From NCBI GenBank assembly GCA_014361295.1, contig JACIVX010000001.1, forward strand, positions 62,001 through 126,000: a DNA stretch of 64,000 nt, in the 5' to 3' direction. Positions 27,921 through 35,900 of the stretch are shown here, piece after piece (within the stretch, counting starts at the first letter, position 1; the number at the start of each line of letters is the position of its first letter). The DNA comes from Methanomassiliicoccales archaeon. GTDB taxonomy: Archaea > Thermoplasmatota > Thermoplasmata > Methanomassiliicoccales > JACIVX01. The notes beneath the pieces were generated by a model. It saw only the letters and a list, made by a program, of their open reading frames with translations, did no database searches and had not been told where the DNA came from. A program made the translations under genes and the position numbers.

Positions 27921-28576
27921 GTTGTCACCTCCTCAGTCGGTTTTCTCGTCTTTATGATCTCAGGCGCAACTTTTGTCAGATAAAGGAAGATTGCACCAGT
28001 AATGATTCCCTCGCCAATTCCAATGACCGCGTGATATCCGAGCATCGAAGGGAGCGAAATCGCCGCCTCAATGCCGTAAGCACCACTCGAGATGCTGAAA
28101 CTCGCTGCGAGTTCAAGCGCACAGGCGAAGGCCGCCACGAAGACCGATGCCCACGCGGCGGCAACAACGCCAACCTTCTCCAACTTCTCGGGAAAGAGTT
28201 TGTAGGTGCCCCAAGCAACAAAGGTGCCGATGACGGCCATGTTTGTGAGATTAAGACCTAACGCAGTAAGTCCACCGTCACCGAAAACAAAGCACTGAAT
28301 CACGAGAATGACTGTCAGAATAATCACGGCCGCGTACGGACCGACAAGCACAGCGGCAAGCGCGGCCCCAACAAGATGACCAGTCGTCCCGCCAAAGATC
28401 GGAAAATTGAGCATCTGTGCGACGAAAATCCCTGCGGCAAGAATCGCCATCAGAGGAACTGTTTTCTCATCGATTTTCTTGTTCACTTTGAAGACTGAAA
28501 ACGCAATGACTGCGAGTGCGATCATCCATCCAATTGCAAGGATCTCGGGCGCCATGAGCCCATCAGGAATGTGCAT
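27917..28576 (-). CDS. nikM: Nickel transporter substrate-specificity protein (CbiM/NikM)
   Basis: A 219-residue membrane protein with about 7 helices. The mature N-terminus MHIPDGLM is essential in this family, since the N-terminal amine, His2 and a later His bind the metal. That fixes the start at 28576 although the frame is open 7 codons further. GGAGGAAGG stands 6 nt before this ATG. FGGTTGHLVGAALAA holds the other conserved His. Placed beside the F430 operons, its likely cargo is Ni2+ for CfbA. Confidence 0.94.
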   Translation of the reverse strand: MHIPDGLMAPEILAIGWMIALAVIAFSVFKVNKKIDEKTVPLMAILAAGIFVAQMLNFPIFGGTTGHLVGAALAAVLVGPYAAVIILTVILVIQCFVFGDGGLTALGLNLTNMAVIGTFVAWGTYKLFPEKLEKVGVVAAAWASVFVAAFACALELAASFSISSGAYGIEAAISLPSMLGYHAVIGIGEGIITGAIFLYLTKVAPEIIKTRKPTEEVTT

Positions 28577-28591
28577 TTTTTCCTTCCTCCA

Positions 28592-28616
28592 TAACACGAA
28601 TTAAATAATCGTGTTA
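28592..28616. promoter_or_regulatory. Perfect 8-bp dyad in the nikMNQO promoter
   Basis: TAACACGA (28592-28599) and TCGTGTTA (28609-28616) are perfect inverted arms around an AT-only 9-nt spacer. The element begins 16 bp before the nikM start codon. A TATA-like stretch lies just upstream on the minus strand (about 28625-28645), so the dyad would cover the transcription start, the usual place for a metal-dependent repressor. A NikR-like or DtxR-like regulator is a guess; no regulator gene is adjacent. Confidence 0.6.
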
Positions 28617-29030
28617 CGGCAATCCGTTTTATTCTATTTATTACTTTTCTTCGAATCTTATTAAAGAATTTATTAAGAAAGCGTAGGCTCTTCGAAATCA
28701 TTTTAATAGCCAAACCGGCACGCCAAAGTCGCATCGTTGTTTATTAATTTATGAATTTTTTCACGTGCGCTTCCCCGGTGTTATGGTGATTGCAGTTCCC
28801 TTCATAGTTTGCTTCCTTTCTCGCCCTTTCATGAAGTCATGAACGTAATGATTTGTTTTTGATGATAAAAGAGTCAGCAGAACACACAAGGAATTGAATT
28901 TATTGGTGCGTGAATTTAACAAAGACACAATCTTTATATTAAACCAAAGCTGAATATTGGACATGAGATTAGGTGAGTTCGATCGTTTCTATTGCTTGCT
29001 AATCCGTTTTAAGATTAAGAGAATAAGGAT
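28617..29030. other. Intergenic region upstream of the arsM-like gene
   Basis: About 410 AT-rich bases with no gene that I can support. The left edge should hold the nikM promoter. A CTTTATATTAAA element at about 28929-28940 would serve the rightward methyltransferase gene with a ~70-nt leader. A single GGTGTTA word near 28777 resembles one arm of the nik dyad. Confidence 0.4.
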
Positions 29031-29036
29031 GTGGCG

Positions 29037-29882
29037 ATGATGTCTAATGATCCCAGTACAAGAGACGGACAAAATAGTGTGATACGCACCGCCGTCATCG
29101 ATCGATATTCAAGAGTGGCGACCGAAGGAAAATCATGCTGCGATTCGTCCGCAGGGACGAGAGAAATCATCAAGATATATTCGGAAAAGGAATTGGCGTT
29201 AGTGCCGGAAGAAGTAAAGAAATCAAACTGTGCATGCGGAAACCCTGTGGCGATCGCGGAACTTAAGCCTGGCCAGGTTGTGCTCGATCTGGGTAGTGGC
29301 GCCGGACTCGACGTGTTGCTTGCTTCGCAGAAAGTCGGTCATGGGGGGAGGGTCATTGGGGTCGATGCAACGGATGAGATGGTCATCAAAGCAGACAAAG
29401 TGGTGAAATCCATGGGTCTCAGGAATGTGGAATTCAGGAAAGGCTTCATCGAGAATCTTCCCGTCGAGGACAATTCCGTGGACGTCGTAATAAGCAATTG
29501 TGTGATCAATCTGGTCACCGATAAAGAAAGAGTCTTCCGTGAGGCTTACAGGGTTCTCAAATCCAGGGGGAAGCTTGCGATCTCGGACAGGGTTCTCATT
29601 GGCGATTTGCCATCTGAAGCGAAAACGAATCTTGAACTCTGGAGCGCCTGTGTCTCAGGTGCGATCCCAGAAGGAGAATATCTCTCGATGATTGAAGCGG
29701 CTGGCTTTGTTGATGTGAGAGTAACGGATCGCAGAGTCTACACAGATGATGAAGTGATATCACTCGCCAAAACGGTGATCGACGAAGCGAAAAGGCTCGG
29801 CAGGGAAGCGCTCGACGAGAAGATCGTCGCAAGGGCTTTTCTTGCAATTGCAAACGATCATATCGTCGCCTATAAGCCATAA
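29037..29882 (+). CDS. arsM: ArsM-like arsenite methyltransferase
   Basis: A ~281-residue class I methyltransferase. SAM motif I is VLDLGSGAGLDVLLA (~84-98). Cysteine positions match ArsM: KSCCDSS near the N-terminus, NCACGNP before the core, SNCVINL (motif IV) and WSACVSGAIPEG. ArsM methylates As(III) to volatile forms using these thiols. No arsR or arsB lies nearby, so a wider metalloid or thiol substrate is possible. GTG at 29031 and ATGs at 29037 and 29040 are possible starts; AAGGA before them favours an ATG. Confidence 0.85.
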   Translation: MMSNDPSTRDGQNSVIRTAVIDRYSRVATEGKSCCDSSAGTREIIKIYSEKELALVPEEVKKSNCACGNPVAIAELKPGQVVLDLGSGAGLDVLLASQKVGHGGRVIGVDATDEMVIKADKVVKSMGLRNVEFRKGFIENLPVEDNSVDVVISNCVINLVTDKERVFREAYRVLKSRGKLAISDRVLIGDLPSEAKTNLELWSACVSGAIPEGEYLSMIEAAGFVDVRVTDRRVYTDDEVISLAKTVIDEAKRLGREALDEKIVARAFLAIANDHIVAYKP

Positions 29883-30056
29883 TAATTTTTTGATCGAGGG
29901 GCGCGGGCAATATCGTCGAACATGATCGGCGAAAGTCAGAATTTTTAATCGAACGCAAAATCATTGTCGACCAAGCGTGTAGCCCGATCTCTGGTGCATG
30001 ATCTTCTTTTGATCTTCAAATCGACAGGTCGACTGTTCCTTTCAGATATCGAGAGC

Positions 30057-30245
30057 TCAGGCTGAAACAACTTCTCCGAATTTCCCGCCCTTGAGCAGCG
30101 CATCGATAAAAAATTTCTTTTTACTTTCGTCATCGAATGAAATGTAGCCGATGATCGCTTTGATCATCGGGCTTTTGTCTTCGACGATTTCGATAATGCC
30201 CCTCCCAGTTTTTTGATCCTGAACAATTCTCAATTGTAGCTTCAT
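30057..30245 (-). CDS. Small paralogue B, unknown function
   Basis: A 62-residue protein of unknown family, predicted beta-rich then helical. It aligns without gaps to the 64-residue protein encoded just upstream, with about 53% identity by my count. Shared landmarks are the LRI(V/I)QD start, TGRG(I/V)IEI, the central IG.I, KKFF..ALL and the GGK(F/Y)G end. A strong Shine-Dalgarno run (GAGGTGAGGAG) precedes the ATG. It is 24 bp downstream of paralogue A, so the two are probably co-transcribed. Confidence 0.75.
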   Translation of the reverse strand: MKLQLRIVQDQKTGRGIIEIVEDKSPMIKAIIGYISFDDESKKKFFIDALLKGGKFGEVVSA

Positions 30246-30269
30246 CTCCTCACCTCATCTCACCTTATC

Positions 30270-30464
30270 TTACTTGGAAAGCGGGATCACAGACCCGTAC
30301 TTTCCCCCCTCGAGAAGCGCCTCAACGAAGAATTTCTTCTGTTCTTCGTTATCATATGTGATCAATCCGATCCTCGCCCTGCAGGTAATCGTCCTCTGCT
30401 CAAGAATTTCGATCACACCTCTTCCCGTTGCAGCATCCTGGATTATTCTTAAATAAAGTTGCAT
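30270..30464 (-). CDS. Small paralogue A, unknown function
   Basis: A 64-residue protein, first of a tandem pair with the gene at 30057-30245. Conserved glycines (TGRG, IG, GGKYG) and the alternation of hydrophobic residues suggest a compact alpha/beta fold. There are no cysteine pairs or membrane segments. GAGGAGGAG precedes the ATG as a ribosome site. A GGTTTATAG TATA-like element is on the minus strand near 30548. Conservation after duplication argues that both are real and translated. Confidence 0.75.
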   Translation of the reverse strand: MQLYLRIIQDAATGRGVIEILEQRTITCRARIGLITYDNEEQKKFFVEALLEGGKYGSVIPLSK

Positions 30465-30690
30465 TTTCTCCTCCTCGCATCTCTTCTCCCTTGCTGGCGT
30501 GTGTTCTATTATTATTTACGATCCTAATCGAATGACTTTGACAACTATAAACCTCATGGTTGATTTTTAGAGAACGTTTCATTCTACGAATTCAGCATTC
30601 CTTTGCGGGAAAAGGTAAGATTGCGAGGAAGAAATTATTATCCTTCAATGTGATTTTGTCTCAGTAAATTGATTTGTCGCAGGTGATCGG

Positions 30691-31266
30691 ATGAAGGTAA
30701 TCGCATTCAACGGAAGTCCGAGAAAAAATGGCAACACCTATCACGCGCTGGAAATCGTGCTTGCAGAACTGAGGAATGAAGGGATTGAAACCGATCTAAT
30801 ACAGCTCGGGAGCGAAAAGATCGAAGGATGTAACGCGTGCAACGCCTGCTTTAAGAACAAGGATGGCAAGTGCGTGATTGACACCGATAATATCAACAAG
30901 TATATCGAAATGATAAAAGAAGCTGATGGGATGTTGCTCGGGTCCCCCGTCTATTTCGGCAACGTGACATCCCAGATGAAGGCGTTCATTGACCGCGTTG
31001 GTTTCGTGTCAAGGGTCAATGGAGATATGTTCAAGCGGAAGGTCGGCGCTGGCATCGCTGTACAGAGGAGAGCAGGGGCGCTGGCAACGTTCTCCGATCT
31101 GAATTACTTCTTCCTCATCGGCCAGTGGATTGTGGTGGGGTCAAGTTATTGGAATGTTGCAACTGCTACGAAACCCGGGGATATTTTGAACGACAAGGAA
31201 GGCGTTGAGACCCTCAAGACGCTGGGCAAAAATATGGCGTGGGTCCTGAAGAAGCTCGCAGATTGA
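30691..31266 (+). CDS. Iron-sulfur flavoprotein (NADPH-dependent FMN reductase-like)
   Basis: A 191-residue flavodoxin-fold protein. The N-terminal FMN phosphate loop is AFNGSPRKNGNTYHAL. A compact cysteine cluster, CNACNACFKNKDGKC (~48-62), is the [4Fe-4S] site typical of archaeal iron-sulfur flavoproteins (Isf). LLGSPVYFGNVTSQMKAFIDR contacts the isoalloxazine ring. It would shuttle electrons from ferredoxin, possibly for oxidative-stress defence in an anaerobe. AGGTGATCGG stands before the ATG. Confidence 0.9.
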   Translation: MKVIAFNGSPRKNGNTYHALEIVLAELRNEGIETDLIQLGSEKIEGCNACNACFKNKDGKCVIDTDNINKYIEMIKEADGMLLGSPVYFGNVTSQMKAFIDRVGFVSRVNGDMFKRKVGAGIAVQRRAGALATFSDLNYFFLIGQWIVVGSSYWNVATATKPGDILNDKEGVETLKTLGKNMAWVLKKLAD

Positions 31267-31370
31267 AATCAGTGATCCATCAGCTGTCTTTTTTCTTTTT
31301 GTCCTTCTTTATTCAGATGATTCATCGACCTCCTCGTTGCGTTTATTTTCTTTGGTGATGATTTTCTCCC

Positions 31371-32146
31371 TTATACCATTTTCAACACTGGAAAAACGTT
31401 CGCAATGAGCTTTGCCTCAGCTTTGCGTAAGTGTTCCGTGAACGTGGATCTTGAAACGCCGAGGTGACGCGCCATTTCCTCTGCATCGATCTTTGCCGGT
31501 GTTTCGAAGTATCCTGATTGAAACGCATCGACGAGTGTATCGATTTGTCTCATCGTCATGCCTGCCACCATCGAATATGTGGGGGATGAAAAGAATTTGA
31601 CAAGTATCCAGCGAGTTCGATCGTCCTGATCGATTTCAATCTGACAGTCCCACCATGTTCCTTGATTTTTCGAATAAGCGTTGCGATGTTCTTTCTACGC
31701 CACGAAATAATCGTGTAGAATTCCCATCCTCCTTGGAAGATCGCTGGCGGGATATACCAGCATCCAGATTCTGTAATCAAGGAGGAAATCAATTTTGTGC
31801 CGATATCGCAATCACAATTCTTCGAGATCACGGAGAGCAATGGACCGTACCTAAAACAATGTGATTCGTCAACATTCCCCCACAAATTTTCTTTCAATCG
31901 CTTCCAGTGATTCCGTCGAGTCGCTCAAGATCTCGATCACATGGCTTCTTGTATTGCACCAGACGGCGATTCGCGATTCCGGATATATTCCATAGTGAGA
32001 TGACAATAAGGGCACTCATGCGAAACCTCGATCGACGCCTTGAATGATTCCGTCGCGTTATTCATGAACGAAAGATTTACTTGCGCCTCTTTAAATATGA
32101 AGCTGCCGTACGGCGGATATCTTGTGAGATTACCGCTTTTCTTCAA
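31371..32146 (-). pseudogene. Frameshifted bat-type HTH_10 transcription regulator
   Basis: Four pieces of one protein lie in alternating frames. Piece 1 (from 32146 to ~32010) ends near SIEVSHECP. Piece 2 continues with PESRIAVWCNTRSHVIEI down to a stop at 31869. Piece 3 runs from ~31880 to ~31652 with SLITESGCWYIPPAIFQGGW. Piece 4 has WILVKFFSSPTYSM and then the HTH_10 domain (MTMRQIDTLVDAF, ARHLGVSRSTFTEHLRKAE) to a stop at 31371. The breaks fall near 32005-32013, at a C5 run (31877-31881) and near 31647-31654. Joined, they give a ~255-residue HTH_10 protein with the usual WCN motif. Either it is decaying or the sequence has indel errors. Confidence 0.8.
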
Positions 32147-32158
32147 TTTTGGAAAAAG

Positions 32159-32178
32159 CTACCGCCGTGGAGCGGTAG
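32159..32178. promoter_or_regulatory. Hairpin just upstream of the broken regulator gene
   Basis: CTACCGC (32159-32165) and GCGGTAG (32172-32178) form a perfect 7-bp stem with a 6-nt loop, 13 bp before the start of the HTH_10 pseudogene. It could be its former operator or a leader hairpin. Confidence 0.35.
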
Positions 32179-32861
32179 AAGATTCACGCTGTACATGTGA
32201 TGATTCTTTGCAGGGAGATATCGGACGATTCCAGAAGCATTAATCATGTGCAAAATAAGAGGTAAGGAAAAGAATGCATGTTTTTCATCGGATGATGGAA
32301 TGGAAATTGAAGTCCCCACTAATACTATCAAATCGATGTTCGGAAAATAGAAACGGAATCAATCATCGGAGAACCATCGAAACCTAAAGAAGAAAATCCG
32401 CTTATCGAAACTCGCCTGAGCAAGACTCCACGGGAGCATCATTGATTTATGATCCTCTCGAAGTTCTTCTTAACCAACATTTTTCAATTTAAAAGGGAAA
32501 CAGGGGTGCGCGGAGATCCGTGCTCAATACCGATCTGCTCTCACATCGTGCTCATTCAGAATTGCGATAATATGATATTGACCGTTCTCTGATTTATAAT
32601 ATCATTCTTGTGATTAATTTATTTTATCAGCCATCTTTCAAACAAACTTTCGTTGAGAGAGAAAGCATGGAACCTTTTATTTTTGATATTACAGATATAT
32701 AATTCGAATATCGTATACCCCGACATTTTGGGCATTAGAAATGGTCGCTCTCTAGATCAGCATCTCACAATCATCCCTGCAAAAATATATTCTTCATTTT
32801 CAATAGCTAGCGAGGTCTTGAAGATGATTCGCAAAAACGAAATTACCGCGATAGCTTCATA
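32179..32861. other. Gene-free region before the giant surface protein gene
   Basis: About 680 AT-rich bases in which I find no supported gene. The small open frames here, such as one at 32653-32871, lack ribosome sites and recognisable composition. It may be remnant sequence next to the decayed regulator. Confidence 0.5.
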
Positions 32862-32893
32862 TACCCTCTAGAATGTAAATACCCAGTAGGGTA
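32862..32893. promoter_or_regulatory. TACCC half-site cluster upstream of the giant surface gene
   Basis: TACCC occurs at 32862-32866 and 32880-32884. The second copy pairs with GGGTA at 32889-32893 to form a perfect dyad with a 4-nt centre (AGTA). The cluster lies 48-79 bp before the ATG at 32941, inside the probable promoter. A regulator binding as a dimer to the dyad and to the extra half-site is plausible. Confidence 0.45.
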
Positions 32894-32940
32894 AAGATAG
32901 ATTTCGATACAATATCGTGTGTTATGGAGGATCGGAGGGA

Positions 32941-35900
32941 ATGAGTCGAGTTTTCAGAAAATTGCGAAAGGCCAAGGAAGCAGTATCTGAGATCATCGCC
33001 AACATCCTTGTCCTCGCAATCACTGTCACTTTATTTTCCAGTATCATGTGGTATGTTGGCACGATGCCAGCACCAACGGAACAGGTTTACGGAGATTTTG
33101 ATGCCACCTTGTCATTCGTGAACGGCGGCACGTCTATCATAGAGATAGTCCATAAGTCTGGTCCGACACTGAAGGATTACAGGACTGACATCTATCTAAT
33201 TGTGGATGAAGTACCGCACACATTGCATATTCGGGATGGAACAATCAATGGGACCAACTCTGAAGAATGGAGAATCGGGGATATCTGGAAGTTTGATGCT
33301 ACCGCTCATGGCATCAGCATCACTCCGAGCTCTTCCGTTACCATCATGATCGTCGATCCGACGGTCAATTCATTGATTTGGTCGACAAGGCTTCTCGGAG
33401 CTGAAGGCAGGAATCCTCCAGTTATTATGAACAAGTGGGTGGGTATCAAGATAGGATCGATTTGGACCGCAACGAGCACCGTGCTCCAGACGCAACAGAT
33501 TAAGGTTTTTGCGAAAGTGACCGATGTCGATGGTGATCTTTCGGCCGTCTATGCTGATTTATCCTGTCTCGGAATCAGTGATGACATGGGATTTGGTGTT
33601 GGAATTTACAAAATGATTGATTCAAACGGCGATGGCACTTTTTCAACTGAAATGGATATTGGTGTGCCGGTTTTGAATAATACTGGCGAGAGAGCAATTA
33701 ATGTCATCGCCGAGGACACCGGTGGAAGGCGGACGATTTCTGTACTCCTAGTAACTATTCAATCTTACACGACCGGACCACCTACGATCCTCTATGCAGC
33801 GATCGAGCCCAGTAGCTCCATACTGGGATCGACTTTCACGGTGCGCTGTTACATAACCGATCCAAATGATAACCTGAATAAGAGTAGCGTTGTTGTGGCG
33901 AATGAGGATAACTATGAGACGCTGGGTACTGTCAACACATCACATCTATCTCCATCGACTGCAGAAGGTGTTGCGGCGCCTGGAATTACGAAGTTAAGAA
34001 GCGACGATGGTGATTTTCTCTCTGTGCCTGCTGGTGGATACGCGAATGTGACAGCCTGGAGTCTCCCATTCCCGGATGACATCACTGGCAAGACTTTCCA
34101 AACGGCTGTTTTAAAAGTTAGATATTATACTGGAAATAATTTCAACGGAACAAATATCCTTCTCAATGTTGATGGCTCGGGAAAAGGCCTTCCGATTTTG
34201 AGGTGGACAACGCCGATCACTCGGGTATTCAATTTGATGGCGATGGGTTATGATACAGTGGATGAACTAAAGAACGTGAGGGTGACTTTCCACAATGAGG
34301 GTAACGATACTGTCTATTTCGATTACTGGTGGCTTGAGGTCACTTATTCAAACACAACGCTTACCGCTTTTCAGAGACTGGTGGAAGATCCGTACAATCC
34401 AGGATACTTCACTGGTTACGGCGTTGCAAGAAGTGATATTCTCGAAGCTGCCTCAAGAACTTATTATTATAGGATCTCCGCAAGCGATGAGACTGGCAAC
34501 GAGGTGAGTGTTCGCATTTCTCACACGGTTATCACCTCTGAGATTCTTATGGGAGGTGGTTATGGCAAGGGCGAACCTCCTGGGAATCTCAACTACAGCG
34601 CATTGCAGGGGTTCAACATTTTTGAGCTCTCTGAATGGAAGGTTAAGAACTATTCCGCGACACCTAGAACGATCTTCTCGCAGAGTGAGGATGCGGTTGT
34701 AGTTGTCGCGAGCAAGTATCTAGTCAACACAGATAATGAGAACACCTTGTTGGTAATCGATCCAACAACAAAGGTCGTTGTCTCGGCTGTCTCAAGTCCA
34801 AATGTTGTATTCCAGAGATATGATTACAATTCGGGTTATTACGTCTACAATGCGACAATCGACTGCGCCAAACTTCAAAACAACAAGAAATATATGGTGC
34901 AGGTTCAGCTAAGGGATACTTGGGTTCCGAACAATATTTTCTTCGCGACGCAATTGATCACAATTGGCTCTGCAGATTATCCTGTATTCATGACTTTCAA
35001 GGACTCGAGTTATTCGATACCCTGCACTGAATTCACGACCTATGATCTGTCAAATAATATTATTTATGTTGAAATCAGAAACAGGTATGGTGGCGATTGG
35101 TTCCAGTACGGCGGGGACGTCGAAATCAGGGACTTTTTCTGGAATGCGCAAATTAAGAGAGTTCCGCCGCTGAGTGGATGGAACGGCCCGGTCAGTACTG
35201 TGACAAAGGTTGACACCAATGTATATCGATTCGCGATCAATTTGGCCAACGCGACCGAAGGAACTCCGTGGATACCGGGCGAGAACGCATATGTGTTACG
35301 GTATGACATGTTCAAAGCAGGTAACGAGACTTACGTACTTTCAAAAGTTATTACAATTACGGCTCCGAAGTACAAATTAGATTTTGTCGCAGGTATTGAT
35401 CTCCAGACCAGCGGACCTTCCTGGAGTCAGAAATACACCATGTTCTTCTACAAGAATGATAATCACTGGTCCCCTCCAGATATGCTAGAAGGTGTCAATG
35501 AAGCAAAAAAACCGATTTATATATCCATCCTCGTAAGAACTGGCGATATGAACAACGATGGCAAGAACGACATCGTTGCAGTCGTTGCAGAGTATAACTC
35601 CAGTATTAACAAGCTGGAAACTTACTGGCTCTTTCTTTATATGAACGATGGATATTGGACGCGATACACAATTGCCGATCTTGGAACTTCTGCAACACCG
35701 ACCGTTCTTGAGCTCGGTAATTTGGATTTTGATAACGATTTGGATATCATACTTGGCTTCTCGAATGGCAAAGTCTGTTTCTACAGAAACGATGGTATCT
35801 GGTCATATAAGGCTGTTGACACATCGTTGACCTCGTCCGTTGCCGACCTCAAGGTCGGAGACCTCGATTGGGCTTTTACGCCTGGCAACGATCCGCAGAG

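Noticed and set aside
28761-28964. 67-residue leftward open frame between nikM and the arsM-like gene
   Set aside because: No ribosome site, AT-driven composition, and it overlaps the probable promoter of the arsM-like gene.
32653-32871. 72-residue open frame before the giant surface gene
   Set aside because: No Shine-Dalgarno sequence, no domain, and its end overlaps the TACCC regulatory cluster.
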